Assembly: GCA_964587515.1 (NCBI GenBank)
Contig: CAZPMO010000146.1
Location: 1-12,575, forward strand
Origin: CAZPMO01 sp964587515
GTDB lineage: Bacteria; Pseudomonadota; Alphaproteobacteria; MPNO01
DNA length: 12,575 nucleotides
Reading direction: 5' to 3'
Shown here piece after piece: positions 7,231 through 12,575 of this stretch (positions are counted from its first letter, which is position 1; the number at the start of each line of letters is the position of its first letter). Both the position numbers and the translations under genes were made by a program. A model generated the notes under the pieces. It saw only the letters and a list, made by a program, of their open reading frames with translations. It was not told where the DNA came from and ran no database searches.

Positions 7231-8688
7231 ATGACGTGCGATGTTCTGGTGATCGGCGGCGGCGGGGCGGGGCTCGCGGCCGCGATCGAAGCGCGGGCGG
7301 CGGGCGCCAGCGTCACGCTGATCGAAAAGAATGAGGCGCTGGGCGGCGCCACCGCTTGGTCGATCGGCTCGTTCACCGCGACCCGTACGCCGCATCAGCT
7401 TGCCCAGGGGATCGAGGACAGCCCCGACGCGCACTTCGCCGACATGCCCAAATTCGCCGGCACGCTGGCCAACCGGGACAACCCGGAACTGCGCCGGCTG
7501 CTGGTCGACAACGCGTCGGACACGCTGCGCTGGCTGATGGGCCTCGGCGTCGAGTTCTTCGGCCCGATGCCGGAGCCGCCCCACGAAAAGCCCCGCATGC
7601 ACAATGTGCTGCCCAATTCGAAGGCCTATATCCATGCGCTTGGCGGCCATGCGCGGCGCATCGGCGTCGATATCCGGCTGGCCACCCGCGCCGAACGGTT
7701 CCTGGTCGAGGACGGTCGCGTGGCGGGTGTGACTTGTGGCGATGAAGACGAAATCCGCGCCCGGATCGTGGTGCTGGCGAGCGGCGATTACGCGGGCAGC
7801 GAGGAGTTGAAGGCGCGTTTCATTTCGCCCGAAGTCGCCAGGGTCGATGCCATGGTGCCGACCGCGACCGGCGACGGGCACAAGATGGCGTTGGCGCTCG
7901 GCGCCCATGTGCTGAACGGCGACGTGCTGTCGGGGCCGACGCTGCGCTTCGTGCCGCCGCCGCGCCCGTCGCTCGACCGGTTATTGCCGCCGTCGCGTTG
8001 GGTGGGAAAAGCCATGCGGCTGGCGCTGAAATACGCGCCCGAGCGGCTGCTGCGCCCGTTCGTTCTGGGGTTCACGGTGACGTCCATGGCGCCGGAGCTG
8101 GATCTGTTCGCCAAGGGCGCGCTGCTGGTCAACCGCGACGGCGCGCGGATTGTCGGCGCGCCCGCCGAACTTGGCCTGAAAATCGCGGGCCAGCCGGACA
8201 AAATCGGTTATGTGCTGATGGACGCGGCGCTGGCTGCGCGCTTTTCCGCCTGGCCCGACTTCATCGCCACCGCGCCCGGCGTCTCCTACGCCTATCTCGC
8301 CGATTTCGCGCGCAACCGGGCGGACATCTATCACACCGCGGCCAGTCTCGAGGGTCTGGCCGCGAAACTCTCCATGGACGCGGCGGCGCTGCGCCATGCG
8401 GTCGACGCCCATAACGCCGATAGCGCCGCGAAACTCACAACCGGCCCGTTCCATGCGCTCGGTCCCGCGAAAAGCTATATCGTGCTGACCGACGGCGGGC
8501 TCGCGGTGAACGAGGCGCTGCAGGTGCTGGATGAAGACGACACCCCGATCCCGGGTCTTTACGCCGCGGGCTCGGCCGGGCAGGGCGGGCTGATGCTCAA
8601 GGGCCACGGCCATCACATCGGCTGGGCCTTCACCTCGGGCCGCATCGCCGGGCGCAACGCGGCCCGCGCCGCCCGCATGGAAGATTAG
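7231..8688 (+). CDS. FAD-dependent oxidoreductase (FAD_binding_2, fumarate reductase/ketosteroid dehydrogenase-like)
   Basis: A 485-residue soluble flavoprotein of the fumarate reductase flavoprotein/3-ketosteroid dehydrogenase superfamily, expected to insert or reduce a carbon-carbon double bond next to a carbonyl or carboxylate. A Rossmann dinucleotide motif GGGGAG is at 9-14, with an acidic ribose-binding residue in LIEKN (30-34) and a GGAT segment (38-41). ATGDGHKMALALGA lies near 212-225. The C-terminal signature GGLAVNE...PGLYAAG (about 432-457) is followed by GHGHHIGWAFTSGRIAG. I chose the ATG at 7231 because AGGGG lies just upstream and the protein then begins directly with the Rossmann strand. 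It follows the 2Fe-2S gene by 7 bases, so it belongs to the same operon and probably handles the hydroxylase's substrate or product. Exact substrate unknown. Its stop overlaps the convergent LysR stop by 4 bases. Confidence 0.88.
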   Translation: MTCDVLVIGGGGAGLAAAIEARAAGASVTLIEKNEALGGATAWSIGSFTATRTPHQLAQGIEDSPDAHFADMPKFAGTLANRDNPELRRLLVDNASDTLRWLMGLGVEFFGPMPEPPHEKPRMHNVLPNSKAYIHALGGHARRIGVDIRLATRAERFLVEDGRVAGVTCGDEDEIRARIVVLASGDYAGSEELKARFISPEVARVDAMVPTATGDGHKMALALGAHVLNGDVLSGPTLRFVPPPRPSLDRLLPPSRWVGKAMRLALKYAPERLLRPFVLGFTVTSMAPELDLFAKGALLVNRDGARIVGAPAELGLKIAGQPDKIGYVLMDAALAARFSAWPDFIATAPGVSYAYLADFARNRADIYHTAASLEGLAAKLSMDAAALRHAVDAHNADSAAKLTTGPFHALGPAKSYIVLTDGGLAVNEALQVLDEDDTPIPGLYAAGSAGQGGLMLKGHGHHIGWAFTSGRIAGRNAARAARMED

Positions 8689-8720
8689 GTTACCCTGGGC
8701 GGATCGATGGCGCCGCCGGG
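8685..8720 (-). repeat. Copy A of a shared 36-base gene 3' end (LysR tail)
   Basis: The last 12 codons of the LysR gene, from Gly-Gly-Ala-Ile-Asp-Pro-Pro-Arg to the stop, match the last 12 codons of the rhodanese gene (11059-11094) at 31 of 36 bases by eye, in the same frame, with 16 identical bases in a row. Both lie on the minus strand, so they are direct repeats about 2.4 kb apart flanking the LysR-SDR-flavoprotein module. Confidence 0.75.
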
Positions 8721-9620
8721 CTCCCCCAGTTCGTTTCGAAACGATTCCTGAAGGGCGGCGAGCACCGGGGACCGGTTGTCCGGTCTGTGGATCATCGTGA
8801 CCCCGATCGAAGAATCCCTTGCCAACGGGACGAATTTTACGAGATCGCGCCAAGCCTGCACGACACATTGCGGCATGAGCGCGACCCCGTAACCAGCGGC
8901 AATCAGGGTCAACGCTATCGGGAGTTGCGAGACCTCCTGACCAATCCGGGGACGAAACCCGGCTTGTCCGCACAAAGCGGTAAGCTGATCGTAATAGCCG
9001 GTTTGCGGTCTGCGCGGCAGGCTTATGAATAGCTCGTCGGCTAGCGCTCGGAGCGGAATTTCGGACATTTGCGCAAGTTCATGTTCCAGCGGCAAGGCCG
9101 CGAACAGTTCTTCCCGCCAGATGGTTTCGACCGCCAATTCGATGTTGCCGACCGACATGGATGTGCGCTGATCCTCGATCGCGACGAATCCCGTGTCCAG
9201 ATGACCGGCCGCGACGGCCTCAATCTGTTCTTCAGAAGTCATTTGAACAAAACGGATTTCCACATCCGGTCGATCGTTCCGGAAGGAACGCAGCACAAGG
9301 GGAAACCGGGCCAGCATCGCGGCGCTCATGAATCCAACGACAATGTGCCCCTGCTCACCTCTCCCGATACGCTGTACTTCGATCGCCGCATCTCCGGCCG
9401 CGTCGAGTATCACGCGGGCTCGGCTATAAAAAGAGACCCCGGCGTCGGTCAATTCGATTGGTCGTATGGTGCGCTTGAACAGTTCGACGCCGAGTTCGTC
9501 TTCCAGGTTTTTGATCTGCTGGCTCAACGGCGGTTGCGCAATGTGCAATCGTTCCGCGGCGCGCCCGAAATGCGACTCCTCGGCAACCGCGATGAAATAC
9601 CGGAGATGACGCAGTTCCAT
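8685..9620 (-). CDS. LysR-family transcriptional regulator
   Basis: A 311-residue LysR-type regulator. A winged helix-turn-helix fills about residues 1-60 (MELRHLRYFIAVAEE, then FGRAAERLHIAQPPLSQQI and LEDELGVELFKR), followed by a linker helix and a periplasmic-binding-protein-like effector domain from about residue 90 to 295. It is divergent from the SDR gene with a 103-base A/T-rich gap holding a dyad, the classic layout for a regulator that controls its neighbour and itself. No Shine-Dalgarno precedes the ATG at 9620, so initiation may be weak or nearly leaderless. The last dozen residues, ending GGAIDPPRVT, are odd: nearly the same peptide and DNA end the rhodanese gene at 11059. The domain seems complete before this tail. 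It might instead or also regulate the converging hydroxylase operon. Effector unknown. Confidence 0.92.
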   Translation of the reverse strand: MELRHLRYFIAVAEESHFGRAAERLHIAQPPLSQQIKNLEDELGVELFKRTIRPIELTDAGVSFYSRARVILDAAGDAAIEVQRIGRGEQGHIVVGFMSAAMLARFPLVLRSFRNDRPDVEIRFVQMTSEEQIEAVAAGHLDTGFVAIEDQRTSMSVGNIELAVETIWREELFAALPLEHELAQMSEIPLRALADELFISLPRRPQTGYYDQLTALCGQAGFRPRIGQEVSQLPIALTLIAAGYGVALMPQCVVQAWRDLVKFVPLARDSSIGVTMIHRPDNRSPVLAALQESFRNELGEPGGAIDPPRVT

Positions 9621-9636
9621 CAGTGTATAGTTTTAA

Positions 9637-9674
9637 TATATGAAATCATACTTATCATATATTGGACATATAAT
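9637..9674. promoter_or_regulatory. Divergent LysR/SDR control region: T-N11-A dyad and -10 box
   Basis: TATATGA (9637-9643) and TCATATA (9655-9661) are perfect inverted arms separated by exactly 11 bases, the T-N11-A geometry of LysR-type binding sites. CATATA repeats directly at 9656-9661 and 9667-9672. A consensus -10 TATAAT for the plus strand is at 9669-9674, while the matching -35 (TCATAC, 9646-9651) is poor and lies inside the dyad. This suggests regulator-dependent transcription of the SDR gene. A minus-strand -10 (TATGAT, complement of 9645-9650) could drive the LysR gene itself from the same site. Confidence 0.55.
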
Positions 9675-9723
9675 AAGGACGCAAGCTTAATGATCCGGAA
9701 CCACGGTAACACCGGGAAAGATC

Positions 9724-10548
9724 ATGTCGCCGAGCGCCCAAACACCTGAACAAGCACAAAATATTCTCGGTCTCGCGCCGCCGCCCGGCAGTCGCGTGCT
9801 TATCGCTGGAGGATGTGGAGGCGTCGGCCGCCCATTGGTCAGGTCCTGCTTGTCGATCGGCTTGAAGGTTGCTGTCCTGGCGTTGCCGTCTTCGATCGCG
9901 CGGCATCCGCCGCCCCGGGGGGTCCTGACAATTTCGGCGGATGCGACGGACGCGGCGTCGGTCGCCGACGCTTTCGCTTCCCTGAGGACGGAATGGGGCA
10001 CCCTTGACGTTCTGATTTTTCTGATCGGCTTCATGATCGTTCCGCCGGTTCAGGTTCACGAACTCGCGCCCGAGGCATGGGACGAGGTGATTACCGGCAA
10101 TTTGCGATCAGCGTTTCTGGTTTGCCGCGAAGCGATTCCGATGCTTCACGAGGCGGGCGGAGCCATCGTGAATATCGGTTCAAGTCTGGCTTACAATCCC
10201 CTGAAGGGCGTAAGCGCCTATGCGGCCGCGAAGGGCGGCCTGGTTTCCCTGACCAAATCCCTCGCGATCGAGAACGCGCCTCAGGTTCGCGCCAATGCCG
10301 TCGCGCCGAGCGCCATCGATACGTCGTTTCTGGCGGGCGGCGAAGGCCGGCGCGGGGAAGAGGCGGCCAAAAGAGGCGGAGAGGCCTGGTTCCGGTCCAT
10401 GGTGGAGGATTACGTCCCCACCATACCGCTGCAACGGATCGCTCAGCCCGAAGACATCATCGGCCCGACGCTGTTTCTCGCAGGGCCGGCGGCGAGCTTC
10501 ATTACGGGGCAGGTCATCCACGTAAATGGCGGTCGGGTCACGCCATGA
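9724..10548 (+). CDS. Short-chain dehydrogenase/reductase (SDR family)
   Basis: A 274-residue classical-type SDR, an NAD(P)-dependent alcohol/ketone oxidoreductase with a Rossmann fold. The nucleotide motif GGCGGVG is at 29-35, structural Asn at 126, and the catalytic Ser153, Tyr166 and Lys170 (GSS...SAYAAAK). The C-terminal ITGQVIHVNGG is typical. The usual NNAG after strand 4 is replaced by FLIG (about 99-102), an unusual departure. No acidic residue is obvious at the end of strand 2 (VAVLALPSS), so NADP(H) preference is possible. The first ~23 residues before the Rossmann strand are longer than usual; the ATG at 9724 has GGGAAAG directly upstream. First gene of a two-gene unit with the flavoprotein 28 bases downstream; divergent from, and likely controlled by, the LysR gene. 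Substrate unknown. Confidence 0.9.
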   Translation: MSPSAQTPEQAQNILGLAPPPGSRVLIAGGCGGVGRPLVRSCLSIGLKVAVLALPSSIARHPPPRGVLTISADATDAASVADAFASLRTEWGTLDVLIFLIGFMIVPPVQVHELAPEAWDEVITGNLRSAFLVCREAIPMLHEAGGAIVNIGSSLAYNPLKGVSAYAAAKGGLVSLTKSLAIENAPQVRANAVAPSAIDTSFLAGGEGRRGEEAAKRGGEAWFRSMVEDYVPTIPLQRIAQPEDIIGPTLFLAGPAASFITGQVIHVNGGRVTP

Positions 10549-10576
10549 ACCGCGAGTAGTCGAAAGGAATCATCGA

Positions 10577-11044
10577 ATGGGAATTCTTACAGACGATATG
10601 AAAAGCTGCATCGAGGCGGCGCAGCTTTGCTACGTGGCGACGGTCAACAAGGACGGTACGCCGAACCTCTCTCCCAAGGCGTCGCTGGCCGTATTCGACG
10701 ACGATCATCTGGTGTTCGCCAACATCGCGTCTCCCGACACCGCGGAAAATTTGCGTGGGCGCCCGTCGATCGAACTGAATGTCGTCGATATTTTCGAGCG
10801 TCGCGGATATCGGTTTGGGGGCGTGGCCGAGCTGATGCCCGAAGGGTCCGCGGAATTCGCGTTCGTGGCAGATCCTTTTTGGGCCGCGCAAGGGCGGGAC
10901 TATCCAATCTACGAGATCATAAAAATTCGGCTCGAACAGGCCCGTGAAATCCGATCGCCGGCTTATACTTATGGAAAGGGCGTCACCAAGGATAACTTGT
11001 CGAGCGCCTTTTTAAAGATCTATACCGAACGCGCCGGCAATTAG
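10577..11044 (+). CDS. Pyridoxamine 5'-phosphate oxidase-family flavoprotein
   Basis: A 155-residue split-barrel FMN-binding protein. The N-terminal segment (MGILTDDMKSCIEAAQLCYVATVNKDGTPNLSPK is its first ~34 residues in overview) has the family's strand pattern of Ala-Thr-Val then Asp-Gly-x-Pro-Asn-x-Ser-Pro-Lys. It continues with LVFANI and a GxPxIELNVVD strand, and a GVAEL segment near 82-86. Members reduce or oxidise small molecules with flavin; a true PdxH role in vitamin B6 synthesis is unlikely at this length. I prefer the ATG at 10577, with AAAGGAA nine bases upstream, over the in-frame ATG at 10526 that would overlap the SDR gene. It probably shares the SDR transcript and LysR control. 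It ends 14 bases from the convergent rhodanese stop. Confidence 0.85.
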   Translation: MGILTDDMKSCIEAAQLCYVATVNKDGTPNLSPKASLAVFDDDHLVFANIASPDTAENLRGRPSIELNVVDIFERRGYRFGGVAELMPEGSAEFAFVADPFWAAQGRDYPIYEIIKIRLEQAREIRSPAYTYGKGVTKDNLSSAFLKIYTERAGN

Positions 11045-11058
11045 CGCCTGGATAGGAT

Positions 11059-11094
11059 CTAGGTGTCCCTGGGCGGATCGATCGCCCCGCCGGC
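11059..11094 (-). repeat. Copy B of a shared 36-base gene 3' end (rhodanese tail)
   Basis: Partner of the copy at 8685-8720. It encodes GGAIDPPRDT plus stop. Differences from copy A are two third-position changes, a two-base change turning Val into Asp, and TAG in place of TAA. The similarity fades outside, with only a few scattered matches just beyond the stop codons. Confidence 0.75.
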
Positions 11095-11463
11095 TTCGAT
11101 CCATTTGTTGATGCCGCCTTCGAGTTGCGCCACCGGTTTCAGCCCCATGTCCTGGGCTGTCTTCGCGGACAGCGCGGAACGCCAGGCGCCGGCGCAGTAG
11201 AAAACAAACAATTTGTCCTCGCCGAAAAAGGGCTTGTAATAGGGGCTCTGCGGGTCGATCCAGAATTCCATCATGCCGCGTGGCACATGGCGCGCGCCCG
11301 CGATGCGCCCGGTTTTCGCGACCTCGCGCACGTCGCGGATATCGATGAACAGCACGTCATCGCTTCCATGCATGTCGCGGGCCTCGTCGATGCTCAGCGT
11401 GCGGATGGCGGCCTCGGCCTCGCTGACGAGGTCCTGCACGGAACGTGTGATGTTCTGGGGCAC
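11059..11463 (-). CDS. Rhodanese-like sulfurtransferase, single domain
   Basis: A 134-residue single rhodanese domain that would carry a persulfide on its active-site cysteine and move sulfane sulfur between small thiols or proteins in the cytoplasm. The substrate loop CAGAWRS begins with the catalytic Cys90. The N-terminal IDIRDVREV (about 40-48) and GRIAGARHVPRGMMEFW (about 52-68) are the typical CH2A/CH2B regions, and GGINKWIEAGG (about 116-126) closes the domain. The start is GTG (11463-11461), supported by AAAGGA eight bases upstream. It lies 14 bases after the hydrolase stop, so the two genes form an operon. The final GGAIDPPRDT matches the LysR C-terminus. Confidence 0.9.
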   Translation of the reverse strand: MPQNITRSVQDLVSEAEAAIRTLSIDEARDMHGSDDVLFIDIRDVREVAKTGRIAGARHVPRGMMEFWIDPQSPYYKPFFGEDKLFVFYCAGAWRSALSAKTAQDMGLKPVAQLEGGINKWIEAGGAIDPPRDT

Positions 11464-11477
11464 GGTTTGTCCTTTCT

Positions 11478-12455
11478 CTATTCCTGGTGCTCTGCCTCCG
11501 GGCGCTGGGCCCAGTACCAGTCGGCGACGGTCTCGTAAATTTGCATGACGCCCGGCGGTTTCATGCCGGCGTCGAATTCGCGGTACAGGCTGCAGACATT
11601 AATGAACACGCGCTCGCGGTCGATCCAGTGGGTGAAGAAATCGCCGATGATGTCCTCGGCGGCCTCAACCCACGAAAGACCCGCATCAAAGCGCGCCCGA
11701 GCCTCATCGCGCAGCAGGGCGAGATAATCGCGCAGCTCGCGCACTTCCGCCTTGCCGCCGATCGGCCCATGGCCCGGCACCACCGTTTCCACGTCCCACG
11801 ACAGGATGCGCTCGCAGGCCGCGATCCAGTTGTCCACCGGTCCGGCCCACATCACCGGGTGACCGCCGATGAAAACGATATCGCCGGTGAACACCGTGCG
11901 GTCGTCGGGCACATGGACCAGCACGTCGCCCTTTGTGTGGGCCGGGCCGACATTGATCAGTTCGACGCGCTTGTCGCCGACGGTCAGCGTCAACTCCGTC
12001 TCGAAGGTCCGGGTCGGCAGGGTGTTTTCGATGCTCTCGAAATCGAACTTGCGACCCATCAGCTCGTGGATCAGCGCGCCGCTCTTGCCGTGTTCCCGCC
12101 AGTCCCGCGCCCGATCGATGAAGGCTTCCGGCGGGCGGCGCTCCATCTCGACCGCGCAATCACGCGATGCGACGATCTCGGCACCCTCGACAAGCTGGTT
12201 GCCGAAGGTGTGATCGCCGTTGGCGTGGGTGTTCACCAGCGTACCGATGGCGGTCGCCGCCGGCACCGAGGCGCGCATGTCGCGCAGCATCTCGGCGGTC
12301 AGTTTCAGGTCGAACAGCGTGTCGACCAGCAGCGTCGCCTCGCCGTCGGCGATCAGCCCGGCGTTGGACCAGCCCCAGCCGCCGTCCGGCTGCAAATAGG
12401 CCCAGCACCCGTTGCCCAAATCGTGCAGCCCCTTGCGATACGTCCATTTCGACAT
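11478..12455 (-). CDS. Metallo-beta-lactamase-fold hydrolase
   Basis: A 325-residue MBL-fold protein, probably a cytoplasmic metal-dependent hydrolase; no signal peptide is visible. The metal motif reads HANGDH (77-82), so the usual second His of HxHxDH is Asn79, a variant known in part of this superfamily. Other ligands are visible at H173 (GPAHTKGD), D192 (FTGD) and H229 (VPGHG). The C-terminal 90 residues are helical and rich in aromatic residues (FFTHWIDRERVFINVCSLYREF). First gene of a two-gene operon with the rhodanese, a pairing seen in sulfide and persulfide metabolism, though this protein is not obviously an ETHE1-type persulfide dioxygenase. The ATG at 12455 begins a natural-looking N-terminus, but no strong Shine-Dalgarno is present. 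Substrate unknown. Confidence 0.88.
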   Translation of the reverse strand: MSKWTYRKGLHDLGNGCWAYLQPDGGWGWSNAGLIADGEATLLVDTLFDLKLTAEMLRDMRASVPAATAIGTLVNTHANGDHTFGNQLVEGAEIVASRDCAVEMERRPPEAFIDRARDWREHGKSGALIHELMGRKFDFESIENTLPTRTFETELTLTVGDKRVELINVGPAHTKGDVLVHVPDDRTVFTGDIVFIGGHPVMWAGPVDNWIAACERILSWDVETVVPGHGPIGGKAEVRELRDYLALLRDEARARFDAGLSWVEAAEDIIGDFFTHWIDRERVFINVCSLYREFDAGMKPPGVMQIYETVADWYWAQRPEAEHQE

Positions 12456-12507
12456 CTACGGCGTTGATCCCACACAGTCCTTTCCCGATACTATCGCACA
12501 TGTGGAA

Positions 12508-12575
12508 TCCCAAGTCAGCGCGCGGCCCTCACCCCCCACGACGCTTCGCGTCGCGGGTCCCCCCTCTCCCGCAAG
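12508..12575. repeat. Palindromic intergenic repeat, cut off by window end
   Basis: After the hydrolase start comes G/C-rich non-coding sequence with a small hairpin, CGACGC-TTC-GCGTCG (about 12539-12553), then CCCCTCTCCCGCAAG running to the last base. That final stretch equals the left arm and loop of the repeat at 8-32, with one loop change, so the right arm presumably lies just outside. The hydrolase promoter should lie between here and 12455, but I cannot identify one. Confidence 0.55.

Noticed and set aside
11487..12467. 326-codon open frame on the plus strand opposite the metallo-hydrolase
   Set aside because: The minus-strand hydrolase carries all expected metal motifs; the antisense frame has low-complexity composition and no recognisable fold.

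Overview
The window looks like chromosomal DNA of a high-GC alphaproteobacterium, perhaps Rhodospirillales-like. This is inferred from composition, short G/C-rich palindromic repeats and gene families; there is no rRNA, tRNA or other marker to prove it. I see no RNA genes, CRISPR arrays or intact insertion sequences.

Layout. (1) 69-1208, plus strand: an MFS transporter, preceded by a palindromic repeat at 8-32. (2) 1369-about 3330: a more A/T-rich stretch holding a broken type II restriction-modification pair on the minus strand. The C5-cytosine methyltransferase is interrupted by one in-frame amber codon (2607-2609). The endonuclease, joined to it by an ATGA overlap, is cut off right after its Glu-Leu-Lys catalytic motif by repeat-like G/C-rich DNA. 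(3) 2877-3583: a 707-base gene-free region with several inverted repeats, a strong terminator-like hairpin (3328-3380) and a plausible promoter. (4) 3584-8688, plus strand: a tight four-gene operon with the three subunits of a molybdenum hydroxylase of the xanthine dehydrogenase/CO dehydrogenase family (large Mo subunit, FAD subunit, 2Fe-2S subunit, joined by ATGA overlaps), then an FAD-dependent dehydrogenase. (5) 8685-11044: a LysR regulator (minus) divergent from a short-chain dehydrogenase and a pyridoxamine-phosphate-oxidase-like flavoprotein (plus), with an A/T-rich control region between. (6) 11059-12455, minus strand: a metallo-beta-lactamase-fold hydrolase followed by a rhodanese. The window ends inside what looks like another copy of the repeat seen at its start.

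How the genes work together. The four-gene operon probably oxidises an aldehyde or N-heterocycle: water-derived hydroxylation at Mo, electrons through the 2Fe-2S clusters to FAD, with the last flavoprotein acting on a related intermediate. The substrate cannot be read from sequence. The LysR protein most likely controls the SDR/flavoprotein pair. The hydrolase and rhodanese form their own two-gene operon.

The most notable points are the two independent lesions in the restriction-modification pair, and a near-identical 36-base 3' end (GGAIDPPR-x-T-stop) shared in frame by the unrelated LysR and rhodanese genes. The latter suggests a duplication or insertion that placed the LysR-SDR module here. 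I do not see a clearly new defence or mobile system.
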